A stretch of 47,176 nucleotides of DNA. Origin: Alcanivorax sp. (GTDB lineage: Bacteria; Pseudomonadota; Gammaproteobacteria; Pseudomonadales; Alcanivoracaceae). The notes below the pieces were generated by a model. The model saw only the letters and a program-made list of their open reading frames with translations, searched no databases and was not told the DNA's origin. The position numbers and the translations under genes were made by a program. The stretch's first letter is position 1. Every line of letters starts with the position of its first letter. The stretch spans positions 145,559-192,734 of the forward strand of contig NZ_NVWY01000003.1 in NCBI RefSeq assembly GCF_002733835.1, read 5' to 3'. Shown in pieces: positions 31,933-40,215 of this stretch.

Positions 31933-32642
31933 GGCAGATCTCCCGGTAATGGGCTTCGCGCCAGGCGCTCGGCAATGACCGCCAGCACCTGGGGGTTCCA
32001 GGGCAGGCCCACGTGGGTGCCCTGCACTTCCACATTCTCTGTCAGCGGGCCTTCTTCTTCCTGGCTGCATTGCCAGGCCACGATACCGTCCTGCCGGGTG
32101 AAAATGGCGGTACAGGGCACCGGCGGCGCGGCGATGCGCTGGTTAAAGGCCTCCCGGTCCGCTGGCGGGCGGTTCGGGTTGAACAGATTGAAAAGCGTGG
32201 AGACGTTGTTGGCCTCCGGGTCGCCATTGATGGGGCTGCCCAGGGTAAACACCTGACTCACCTGATCGGGAAAGGCCCGCGCCAATTCCCGGGCAAACAC
32301 CCCGCCCAGGCTCCAGCCCACCAGCGCCACCGGTTGCCCGTGGCGCGTGTTGATCGCCTGCAGATGGGTAACTAACAGGTTTTTACGTTTGCTGTTGATG
32401 CCCGTATTGGTGCCCTGGGCCCAGCCGTAAACGTTATACCCCAACCGGGACAAGGCCTTGCGCAGCGGTCGTGTGCTCACGTCACTGGCGCCAAAACCGG
32501 GCAAAACCAGCACCGGCTGCCCTTTCCCCGGCGGCAATTGCCGGTGCCCCAGCCCCCGCAACAGGTAGCGCCCATAGGCCCACGCGGCGCGGCTTTCACC
32601 CAGCAGCAGCTTGATTGATGGTGGTGCGATAATTGGTGTCAT
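31929..32642 (-). CDS. Alpha/beta hydrolase
   Basis: 237 residues from the ATG at 32642 with GGAGGG upstream. The nucleophile elbow is GWSLGG with S111, after the oxyanion-loop motif VLVLPGFGASD (44-54). A candidate catalytic Asp is in FTRQDGIVAW and a His in GTHVGLPWNP. No signal peptide, so probably cytoplasmic. The ester, lipid or lactone substrate is unknown. It is the first gene of a pair with DUF1653. Confidence 0.8.
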   Translation of the reverse strand: MTPIIAPPSIKLLLGESRAAWAYGRYLLRGLGHRQLPPGKGQPVLVLPGFGASDVSTRPLRKALSRLGYNVYGWAQGTNTGINSKRKNLLVTHLQAINTRHGQPVALVGWSLGGVFARELARAFPDQVSQVFTLGSPINGDPEANNVSTLFNLFNPNRPPADREAFNQRIAAPPVPCTAIFTRQDGIVAWQCSQEEEGPLTENVEVQGTHVGLPWNPQVLAVIAERLARSPLPGDLP

Positions 32643-32726
32643 CTCTGGCCCTCCGGCCTTTTTCAGGCGCCTTGAGCAACGGCGCATTATGGAACAATGG
32701 TAACCTGTAAAAGAGGGGTCGGGATG

Positions 32727-32754
32727 GCTGGCTGGCGGCTGCTAGCAGCCAGAG
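32727..32754. repeat. Heptad array, single arm, weak
   Basis: Units GCTGGCT, GGCGGCT, GCTAGCA, GCCAGAG in 7-base register upstream of the retropepsin-like gene. The weakest example of the family. Confidence 0.4.
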
Positions 32755-32866
32755 AGTCAATGATTTGCCGGGGAACGGTCAGCGGCGATTACAGTCATAC
32801 CCTGCCAACAGGGTGTTCCGGCACCCACCGTTTTACGCACAAGGCTTTCACGATCAAGGAGCGCCC

Positions 32867-33433
32867 ATGAAAAAAGGACTCATCGCTTTCATTACTGCGT
32901 CACTGCTGAGCAGCACCGGCATGGCCATGGCGAAATCACCGGATAGCCCCAAGGTGTTTGGCTGGGTGGAAAAATCCACTTTGGTGCCCTGGGGTGTGGA
33001 ATTGAAAACCAAGCTGGACAGCGGCGCGCTTACCTCTTCCCTCCATGCCACCGACGTAGAGGTGTTCGAAAAAGATGGTGAGGACTGGGTTCGCTTTACC
33101 GTGGATGTGGTGGACGAAGCCACCGGTAAAAAAGTGGAAAAAAACTTCGAGAAACCCCGTTACCGCAAGGTGCTGATTCGCGGTGCCGGCGGCACGGAAC
33201 GTCGCCCGGTAGTGCTGATGAAAGTGTGCATGGGCAATACGGTGTACGAAGAGCAGTTCACCCTGAACGACCGCTCGGACATGATCTACCCGATCCTGCT
33301 GGGCCGCCGTACCATTTCCCACCTTGGTTATCTGGACGTGACCCAGACCTTCCAGCATTCACCGCAGTGCGACAAGAACTCACCGGTGAAGATGGACAAG
33401 GACCAGAAAGACGATGAAGACATTAATGACTAG
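32867..33433 (+). CDS. Exported RimK-linked/ATP-dependent zinc protease-like (retropepsin-fold) protein
   Basis: 188 residues from the ATG at 32867 with AAGGA upstream. A signal peptide (KKGLIAFITASLLSSTGMAMA) sends it to the periplasm. The core has KTKLDSGALTSSLHA (47-61), where D51 heads the DSGA motif of the PF05618 family, which resembles retroviral-type aspartic proteases, and LLGRRTISHLGYLDV later. Family members are named zinc proteases, but their activity is poorly established. The C-terminal tail is acidic and Lys-rich (KMDKDQKDDEDIND). Monocistronic, followed by a heptad palindrome with a hairpin. Confidence 0.75.
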   Translation: MKKGLIAFITASLLSSTGMAMAKSPDSPKVFGWVEKSTLVPWGVELKTKLDSGALTSSLHATDVEVFEKDGEDWVRFTVDVVDEATGKKVEKNFEKPRYRKVLIRGAGGTERRPVVLMKVCMGNTVYEEQFTLNDRSDMIYPILLGRRTISHLGYLDVTQTFQHSPQCDKNSPVKMDKDQKDDEDIND

Positions 33434-33439
33434 CGCAAG

Positions 33440-33610
33440 ATGCCTCACGCCTGACGCACCACGCAACAACGCGGGCTAACCCTCTTGGGACTTGAAAGAC
33501 CGTGCCCGCGCAAAACCTTTAGCGCGGGTACGGCGTTACTGAACAAGATCACTTTCTTCGCATTCTTACGCGATGAGTGTTGCTTGATGCATGCAGCGTG
33601 ATGCGTTTCT
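33440..33610. repeat. Inverted heptad arrays around a 12-bp hairpin
   Basis: Left arm units ATGCCTC, ACGCCTG, ACGCACC, ACGCAAC, AACGCGG at 33440-33474. Right arm units CGCGATG, AGTGTTG, CTTGATG, CATGCAG, CGTGATG at 33569-33603. The loop holds CCGTGCCCGCGC (33500-33511) paired with GCGCGGGTACGG (33522-33533), one G-T pair. It fills the gap between convergent genes. Confidence 0.75.
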
Positions 33611-33611
33611 T

Positions 33612-34508
33612 TTAAACCTCAAAATAGCCGTACAGGCTATCCAGCGCTTCGCGCAGCACGGTGCCCTGCAAACTGATGCGCGCCTGCAGCTCTGCTACCG
33701 CATCGTCTGCATCCAGCGCATCAATATTTTCCTGCAACAGATCCAGCGGCTTGATGCGCTTGATCTCCAGCTTTTCATTGATATCCAGTTCCAGGGAATC
33801 CTGCCACGCCAGATTGATGCGGGTGGCGACCATGCCGGTTTCCAGGTGCGCGAGAATTTCTTCCTGGCCCAGATCCACGGCAGTGAACTTCACCGCAGCG
33901 CCTTCGTCCTTGACGCCCTTCAGTTCGCAGCGGTCACCCAGGGTGAAGCCTTCCGGCAACAGCTTGGTATCACGCAGCCAGTTACTGAAACTGGTGTAAG
34001 GAGCAGAATTCGGCGCCGGGTACGCCACCGGCAGGGAGCCGATGGCTTTACGCAGGCAGGCGATCACTTCTTCGCCGCGACTGGCGGAGGAAGAATCCAC
34101 CATCACCCGCTTGCGCTCGGTATCGATCAACAGAGAAGTGCGGCGCGAGCGGGTAAATGCACGAGGCATCAACTCAAAGGTAATCTGCTCTTTCAGATCC
34201 GCCTTTTCTTTACGCCCCACCTTGCGACTTTCTTCCTGCTGGATGTGCTCCACTTTTTCATCCAGCAGTTCCTTGATCACCGGCCCGGGCAACAGGCGGG
34301 CGGTTTCCTGATAAGTGCAAAAAATAAACCCGTCCACCGCGTAGGCCATGGGGTCCTGCCCCTTGAGCGGCGGCACAAAGCCTTCGGTACGCTCGGTTTG
34401 CGAACCACAGGGCTGGCAGCGGTTCTGGTCCAGAATTTCATCCAGTTCGGCCACGGAACAGGGGAAGGCTTCTTCGCCCACAAAGACAGTCAGGTTCTTG
34501 ATCCACAT
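33612..34508 (-). CDS. rdgC: Recombination-associated protein RdgC
   Basis: 298 residues from the ATG at 34508. The start MWIKNLTVF and the downstream FVPPLKGQDPMAYAVDGFIF are hallmarks of RdgC, a ring-forming DNA-binding protein that limits RecA action and affects replication restart. Length equals that of other gammaproteobacterial RdgC proteins (about 300). An in-frame ATG at 34520 would add MENS and lacks support. The CxxC pair (NRCQPCGSQ) near residue 31 is a small feature not present in all members. It is divergent from the aldo/keto reductase gene across 273 bases. Confidence 0.95.
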   Translation of the reverse strand: MWIKNLTVFVGEEAFPCSVAELDEILDQNRCQPCGSQTERTEGFVPPLKGQDPMAYAVDGFIFCTYQETARLLPGPVIKELLDEKVEHIQQEESRKVGRKEKADLKEQITFELMPRAFTRSRRTSLLIDTERKRVMVDSSSASRGEEVIACLRKAIGSLPVAYPAPNSAPYTSFSNWLRDTKLLPEGFTLGDRCELKGVKDEGAAVKFTAVDLGQEEILAHLETGMVATRINLAWQDSLELDINEKLEIKRIKPLDLLQENIDALDADDAVAELQARISLQGTVLREALDSLYGYFEV

Positions 34509-34781
34509 AGAATTTTCCAAAAGCAGGGGCAGTGAGAAAAGGCACTGCCGATAATGAGGGCGGCCAACGCCGGTCGGCCACAGTAGCGAAATGCCGAGGG
34601 CGGCTCAAGCAGGGAAACCGTTGGAGCCAGGAATCAGGAAAGCGACCGCCGCTGGAGAATCAAGCAAGGATTCGACAGGAACCCAACGCTGCCGGGGCAA
34701 GTCCCAGTAGTAGGATGGCAGATTGTTTCCCGTGTTGGCTTCCCCGCCAACCGGGACCCGCACGTTTTACAGGAGCAGACC
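34509..34781. other. Gap between rdgC and the aldo/keto reductase gene
   Basis: No gene is supported here. It must hold two divergent promoters. I see no clear operator, terminator or repeat in it. Confidence 0.4.
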
Positions 34782-35735
34782 ATGAAAACGCTGACTTTCG
34801 ATAATGGCGACACCCTGCCCATGCTGGGCCTGGGCACCTGGAAATCCGAACCCGGTGAGGTGTACAAGGCGGTGAAAAGCGCCATTGAAGCCGGTTACCG
34901 CCATATCGACTGTGCTCATATTTACGGTAACGAAGACGAAATTGGCAAGGCCCTGAACGATGTGTTCGCCGCCGGCACGGTAACCCGCGAAGAGCTGTGG
35001 ATTACCTCCAAGCTGTGGAACAGTGATCATGCGCCGGAGGATGTGCAACCGGCACTGGAAACCACCCTGCGCAACCTGCAGCTGGAATACCTGGACCTTT
35101 ACCTGATGCACTGGCCCGTGGCCCTGAAGCCCGGCGTGCCCTTCCCGAAATCCGCAGACGACATGGTGTCCCTCAAGGAGCTGCCGGTGGAAACCACCTG
35201 GGCGGCCATGGAAGCGCTGGTGGACAACAACCTGACCCGGCAGATCGGTGTATCGAATTTCAGCGTAAAAAAGCTGCAGGACCTGATCGGCAAGGCCCGC
35301 TACAAACCGGCCATGAACCAGATTGAATTGCACCCCTATCTGCAACAGAAGGAGATGCTGGCGTTCTGCCAACAGCAAGGTATCCACCTCACCGCTTATT
35401 CCCCGCTGGGTTCCTTCGATCGCCCCGCCGGCCTGAAAGCCGAGGACGAGCCGGTACTGCTGGAAGATCCGGTGATCCGCGAAATCGCTGACCACCACGG
35501 CGCCAGCCCGGCGCAAGTGCTGATCAGCTGGGCACTGCACCGCAACACCGTAGTGATCCCCAAATCGGTGAACCCGGAACGCCTGAAACAAAACCTGGCC
35601 GCCGCCGAGCTGTCACTCAGTGACGCAGACATGGACGCCATCGGCGCACTGGACAAGCACCGCCGCTACGTGGACGGCGGCTTCTGGGCGCAACCGGGCA
35701 GCGATTACACCCTGGCCAATCTTTGGGATGAGTAG
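34782..35735 (+). CDS. Aldo/keto reductase
   Basis: 317 residues. The catalytic tetrad of the superfamily is complete: D43 (HIDCAHIYGN), Y48, K77 (ITSKLW) and H110 (LYLMHWP). QIGVSNFSVKKLQDLIG and VVIPKSVNPERLKQNLAAAE carry the NADPH-binding features. The enzyme reduces aldehydes or ketones to alcohols with NADPH. AGGAGC precedes the start. It is followed by a haloalkane dehalogenase gene 139 bases on; co-transcription is possible but not shown. Confidence 0.9.
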   Translation: MKTLTFDNGDTLPMLGLGTWKSEPGEVYKAVKSAIEAGYRHIDCAHIYGNEDEIGKALNDVFAAGTVTREELWITSKLWNSDHAPEDVQPALETTLRNLQLEYLDLYLMHWPVALKPGVPFPKSADDMVSLKELPVETTWAAMEALVDNNLTRQIGVSNFSVKKLQDLIGKARYKPAMNQIELHPYLQQKEMLAFCQQQGIHLTAYSPLGSFDRPAGLKAEDEPVLLEDPVIREIADHHGASPAQVLISWALHRNTVVIPKSVNPERLKQNLAAAELSLSDADMDAIGALDKHRRYVDGGFWAQPGSDYTLANLWDE

Positions 35736-35874
35736 TGCCGTACGCCAGGGCGACCAGGGGGTTACAAAGGTTCCCTAAACAAAACGCCGACTGTCCTGTA
35801 ACGACATGGCCGATCCCGGCATCTACTGGTATTCCTTACCCATACCTCGATACCCGTACTGACAAGGATCGGCC

Positions 35875-36765
35875 ATGGATTACCTGCGCACCCCGGATTC
35901 CCGCTTTGAACGCCTGCTCGACTACCCCTTCGAACCGAACTACGTGGATGTGGGCGGATTACGCATGCATTACGTGGATGAGGGGCCGACCGACGGCAAA
36001 CCGGTGCTGATGCTGCACGGGGAGCCGTCCTGGTCCTACCTGTACCGACACATGATTCCCATCTGCGCCGCCGCCGGCCATCGCGTGATCGCCCCGGATC
36101 TGATCGGCTTCGGCAAATCCGACAAGCCCACCGACATCAATGCCTACAGTTACCAGAACCACATGGACTGGGTGAAATCGCTGCTCGACCAGCTGGATCT
36201 CACCGAGATCACCCTGGTCTGCCAGGATTGGGGATCACTGATCGGACTGCGCCTGGCCGCAGAAAACGAATCACGCTTTCGCGCCATTGTGGTGGGCAAC
36301 GGCATGTTGCCCATCGGTGATCAATCGGTGCCGAAGGCCTTTCATCTGTGGAAGAATTTCGCCATCTACAGCCCGGTTTTTCCCATCGCCCGGATTATCG
36401 GCAGCGGCACTTTCAAGACATTAGGGCCAGATGAACGCCGGGCTTACGACGCGCCGTTCCCCAATAAAAAATTCAAGGCCGGCGCCAGAGCCTTTCCCAA
36501 ACTGGTGCCAGTAAGCCCGCACGATCCGGCCAGCGACGCCAACCGGGCGGCCTGGAAAATTCTGGAGCAATGGCAAAAACCCTTCCTGACCACCTTCAGC
36601 AACGGCGACCCAATTACCCGTGGCGGGGACAAATACATGCAGGAGCGCGTTCCCGGCGCCCAGGGGCAGCCGCATCAAACATTGGTGGGCGGGCATTTCC
36701 TGCAAGAGGATTCCCCGGTGCAGTTTGCCCAGGCGGTGAACAGCTTGCTGAAAAAAATGGACTAG
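35875..36765 (+). CDS. Haloalkane dehalogenase, HLD-I type
   Basis: 296 residues. Nucleophile D118 is in VCQDWGS, the acid D245 in SNGDPITRG and the base H274 in VGGHFLQ. HGEPSWSYLYR (48-58) has the Glu-Pro-Trp motif that, with W119, shapes the oxyanion hole and one of the two halide-stabilising positions; W159 in FHLWKNF is a candidate second. These positions fit subfamily I (DhlA-like). Such enzymes hydrolyse terminally halogenated alkanes to alcohols and halide without a cofactor. The AKR upstream could oxidise or reduce the products; this is an inference. Confidence 0.85.
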   Translation: MDYLRTPDSRFERLLDYPFEPNYVDVGGLRMHYVDEGPTDGKPVLMLHGEPSWSYLYRHMIPICAAAGHRVIAPDLIGFGKSDKPTDINAYSYQNHMDWVKSLLDQLDLTEITLVCQDWGSLIGLRLAAENESRFRAIVVGNGMLPIGDQSVPKAFHLWKNFAIYSPVFPIARIIGSGTFKTLGPDERRAYDAPFPNKKFKAGARAFPKLVPVSPHDPASDANRAAWKILEQWQKPFLTTFSNGDPITRGGDKYMQERVPGAQGQPHQTLVGGHFLQEDSPVQFAQAVNSLLKKMD

Positions 36766-36825
36766 GCAAGGTTCTGCACGATCAGCTTGCCGGGCAGCCC
36801 TCAGACCGTTTGCCTGACGCAGGAA

Positions 36826-36854
36826 GCCGGATGCTTGACGAAAAAGCATCCGGC
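36826..36854. terminator. Hairpin terminator between convergent genes
   Basis: GCCGGATGCTT (36826-36836) pairs with AAGCATCCGGC (36844-36854), loop of seven. It lies between the dehalogenase and deacylase gene ends. The leftward gene stops 7 bases from it, at 36861. No long T run follows on either side. Confidence 0.65.
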
Positions 36855-36860
36855 ACCCAG

Positions 36861-38657
36861 TCAGGCGGTTTGCAGGCCGGACTCCACACGACTGGGGCGG
36901 GCCTGGACTTCCGTGCCCGGCAGGAACTGCCCGAAATCGCGCTCGTACCCCAGGTGCTCATCGAACCCCTGAACACGGTCATAGGCCACCCGGCCATTAA
37001 TAATAGTCGCCGTCACGGCTTCATCGTTGCGCTTGACCAGACGGTTCAGGGAGGTGCCTTCCAGTGGAGCCCAGCTCACCTCGTCCAGCTCGTCGGTCAA
37101 CCCTTCCGGATTCACGATCACCACATCCGCACGGGCTCCCACACGCAGGTGCCCCGCACGCAGGCCAAACCAGTCCGCCAGATCGGCGGTCACCGCATTC
37201 ACTCCTTCCGCCACACTCATAAACGGCAAGCCGGCTTCGTCTGCATCGCGCACATATTTCAGTAACCGCAGCGGGAAGTTGTACTGGGCAATGGATTCCA
37301 GGTGCGCGCCGGAATCAGCAAAGCCCACATGGGTATACGGGCTCGCCAGCAGCTTGTGCATGATCTCCGGCCGGTGATTGCCGTAATTGGTTTTCCAGCG
37401 CAGCTCATTGCGATACTGCACCGCCAGATCGAAATAGGCATCCACCGCATCCTTGCCTTCAACCGCTCCGATTTCTTCAAAGTTTTTGCCAATTAACGAC
37501 GTGTCCGGGCAATCCACCACCCAGCAGTCGCTAAAGTCTCTATGCCATAGCCCTTTGGTGAACAAGGCATTAACGTGCTTCTTGAACAGCTTGCGGAAAG
37601 CGGGCTCATCCACCTTCGCGTACATGGCCTCTTCATCCTTGTAGTCGCGCAGTAACTCGCCGGATGAAAATTCCTCGAACGCATTCACGTTCAAACCACT
37701 GAGGTGCAAGGTGAATGGCGCGGGCAGCGTCTGCCAGCGAAAATTCCCCCGCAGTACCCGGTTCGCCACAAAGCCGCTCAACCGGGTCACCACGTTCAAC
37801 CAGGGGTTGGACTTGAGATCCAGCGCGGTGAGCATGGAGCACTTCATGGGGCGCCGGAAGAGCCCATGGGCCTGCCACAAGAAACGCAGCACATTCACTT
37901 TTTTCACCGCATCCGGCGCTCCCTGCATCACCGCATTACGGCGCCTCAGGATACGGAATAACCGTTTGAACTCCCCCCAGCGGGCATAGGTAGAGGGCAA
38001 GGGGCGAGACCAGGCGCGGTCGCCATCCACCTTGTCCAGCCGGGTGGTCATCAATGAAAGTCCGATACAACCTGCATCCAGGGCGTCTTCCAGCAAACAC
38101 TCCATCTGTTGCAGTTCTTCTTCACTGGGTTTTTCCGGGGACGTCGCCCGCTCCAGGCCCATTACTGCCACACGGATATCGGAGTGCCCGACAAAGGACC
38201 CCACATTGGGACCCAGAGGCTGCCTGTCATAAAAGGCGCGATACCCGGCGGCATCGCGCCAGCTTTTTTTCTCTTCCAGAATCGGCAGCACCGCTTCCCG
38301 GGGCACCGCTTCCACCCGGGTGAATAGGTCCGAACAATCTTCCGGTTGGGCATTGATCATGCTGATGGAGCAGGAACCAATCAGCACCGAGGTGACACCG
38401 TGGCGCACCGATTCTTTTAATGACGGCGTGGCAATAACCTCGGCATCGTAATGGCTATGGGTTTCGATAAAGCCCGGCGTCACCCACTGTCCGGTGGCGT
38501 CATACACTCTTGGCGCAGCGTGTAACGGCAACGGCACGTCGCTGATGGTGACAACCCGCCCATCCCGGATTCCCAAATGACGAATCACCCCGTCCCGGCA
38601 ACTGCCATCAAAGAACTGCCCATGGTTGATTACGATATCGTAGACGTATTGCTGCAT
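36861..38657 (-). CDS. N-acyl-D-amino-acid deacylase family amidohydrolase
   Basis: 598 residues from the ATG at 38657, with GGAG just upstream. The family metal site is visible: HSHYD with H67, H69 and D71, and C96 in GSCSIS, the position of the cysteine zinc ligand of D-aminoacylase. Later, GFADSGAHLES carries the catalytic aspartate. Family members remove the acyl group of N-acyl-D-amino acids; some instead act on lipid-like N-acyl substrates. It lacks a signal peptide. The C-terminal part is typical (ADVVIVNPEGL). Convergent with the dehalogenase gene. Confidence 0.85.
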   Translation of the reverse strand: MQQYVYDIVINHGQFFDGSCRDGVIRHLGIRDGRVVTISDVPLPLHAAPRVYDATGQWVTPGFIETHSHYDAEVIATPSLKESVRHGVTSVLIGSCSISMINAQPEDCSDLFTRVEAVPREAVLPILEEKKSWRDAAGYRAFYDRQPLGPNVGSFVGHSDIRVAVMGLERATSPEKPSEEELQQMECLLEDALDAGCIGLSLMTTRLDKVDGDRAWSRPLPSTYARWGEFKRLFRILRRRNAVMQGAPDAVKKVNVLRFLWQAHGLFRRPMKCSMLTALDLKSNPWLNVVTRLSGFVANRVLRGNFRWQTLPAPFTLHLSGLNVNAFEEFSSGELLRDYKDEEAMYAKVDEPAFRKLFKKHVNALFTKGLWHRDFSDCWVVDCPDTSLIGKNFEEIGAVEGKDAVDAYFDLAVQYRNELRWKTNYGNHRPEIMHKLLASPYTHVGFADSGAHLESIAQYNFPLRLLKYVRDADEAGLPFMSVAEGVNAVTADLADWFGLRAGHLRVGARADVVIVNPEGLTDELDEVSWAPLEGTSLNRLVKRNDEAVTATIINGRVAYDRVQGFDEHLGYERDFGQFLPGTEVQARPSRVESGLQTA

Positions 38658-38795
38658 GGTACTCCGCCGCGGTGTTGTTATTGGATAGAACGAAATAGTG
38701 CGCGCACTGGCGCCAGCGTGAAGAGCAACAATAGGGAAGACGGTGCAAAGACACCCGGCCAATGCGCGACAGGAAATGGTTAATCAGGGACAGGT

Positions 38796-39971
38796 TCAGG
38801 CCGTTGCGCTGGTGACTGCCGACCAGAATTCCACCCGGTTGCGGCCCCTTTGCTTGGCCTGGTACAGGGCTTCGTCCGCTTGGGACACCAGCTGGGATGC
38901 CGTTGCCTCCATGCCCGGAGCAGCAACCACCACGCCAAAGCTGGCACTGACTGTCAGCGCAGTGCCATCGTCCAGAACGATGGGAGTGTCGTACAGTGCC
39001 GCGCGACAGCGCTCCACCACATTTTTCGCACCCATTCGGCCGGTAGCGGGCAACACCAACACAAACTCTTCGCCACCAATGCGACCGATGCGGTCGGTTT
39101 CCCGCAGGGTCTGACGCAGCCGCTCCGCCACCCGCACCAGTACGGTATCCCCCGCAGCATGGCCATGGCGGTCATTGATCTGTTTGAAGTGATCCAGGTC
39201 CAGCACACACACCGACAAGTCTTCCCCGGCGCGACGGGCCCGGGCAATTTCATGGGCAAACTGATCAAACAGGGCACGCCGGTTTGCCAGCCCGGTGAGC
39301 GGATCCTGCACCGCCATGGCCCTCACCTGGGCTTCACGGTGCACCCAGCGGCGCAGCAGCAGGGACACCAACGTCAGTACCGCCGTCACGAAAGGCACCG
39401 AAAAAGCCACGGTGCTGGCAATCCAGTAATAGGACAGGGAATCCTTGGCGGTGGGGTCGGCACGGAAATACAACGCGTAAATGTCATAACCGCTGGCCGA
39501 CAACCAGGCCAGTAACAACACCATCACGGTACTCACGGTGAAGCCCCAGACCACCGGCCGGAAGCCAAACAAGATAAACCCCACCAGAGGCGAACCGAGC
39601 AGCACCATTCCCGTGATCGGGCTATACAGCCCTAACATCAGCCCCACCAGCAAAAAGCTGAACCCGAAAAACTGCACAAAGCAGTGCACAAAAAACCGGG
39701 ACTGGCGCCGTTTTTTACGCAACACGGCGGCCCAGGCAATCATCACCAGATAGCCGCTCACATTGAACAACAACACCCCGGTAAACTGCCTGGCCCCAGC
39801 GGGGGAAATATATTGCGCACCGAAGTCAGTGAAGAACGCGGTAACCAGATGCCAGGCCAGATAGAAAAGCATGTAGACAGACAGCAACACCGACAGCAAC
39901 AGGCATTTTTCGCTGTCACTCCAGTCGAGCAATCGGTAAATCGCCGGTGATCTCGAAGCGGCTTTTCGCAT
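38796..39971 (-). CDS. Membrane-bound diguanylate cyclase
   Basis: 391 residues from the ATG at 39971; a GTG at 39995 is an alternative. Six hydrophobic helices fill about residues 24-205. The GGDEF domain follows, from DPLTGLANRR (223-232), through DLDHFKQINDRHGHAAGD (258-275), to GGEEF (299-303), the active-site loop. The I-site RETD (290-293) lies five residues upstream, so product inhibition by c-di-GMP is likely. It makes c-di-GMP from GTP. The membrane region has no recognised sensor domain name. Confidence 0.9.
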   Translation of the reverse strand: MRKAASRSPAIYRLLDWSDSEKCLLLSVLLSVYMLFYLAWHLVTAFFTDFGAQYISPAGARQFTGVLLFNVSGYLVMIAWAAVLRKKRRQSRFFVHCFVQFFGFSFLLVGLMLGLYSPITGMVLLGSPLVGFILFGFRPVVWGFTVSTVMVLLLAWLSASGYDIYALYFRADPTAKDSLSYYWIASTVAFSVPFVTAVLTLVSLLLRRWVHREAQVRAMAVQDPLTGLANRRALFDQFAHEIARARRAGEDLSVCVLDLDHFKQINDRHGHAAGDTVLVRVAERLRQTLRETDRIGRIGGEEFVLVLPATGRMGAKNVVERCRAALYDTPIVLDDGTALTVSASFGVVVAAPGMEATASQLVSQADEALYQAKQRGRNRVEFWSAVTSATA

Positions 39972-40152
39972 AAGCAACCGTGACCCAGTCCACACTCTTT
40001 CCGGAATTATGTCATTCAGGGAGCCGCCGCGGAGCCAGCGTAAACTACGTTGGGGCAGCCATTGCTACCAATGGTCGGAAAGCGGCGATAATGTGAGCAC
40101 CGATATCGCACACGAAACGTTATCGCGGGAGTGCTGGGTATGCATTTCCCCC

Positions 40153-40183
40153 TTTACCTCAACCTCGGTTGAGGCCGTACCCT
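40153..40183 (+). promoter_or_regulatory. MerR/SoxR-type promoter upstream of the N-acetyltransferase gene
   Basis: -35 TTTACC (40153-40158) and -10 TACCCT (40178-40183) are separated by 19 bases, longer than usual. The spacer holds the dyad CCTCAACCTCGGTTGAGG (40157-40174). This is the arrangement MerR-family activators twist into shape, and the dyad resembles SoxR sites. The ATG is 33 bases past the -10. No merR-type gene is nearby. Confidence 0.65.
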
Positions 40184-40215
40184 CCCCCTTCCTGTTGACG
40201 AACCCGGAGTCTGCC

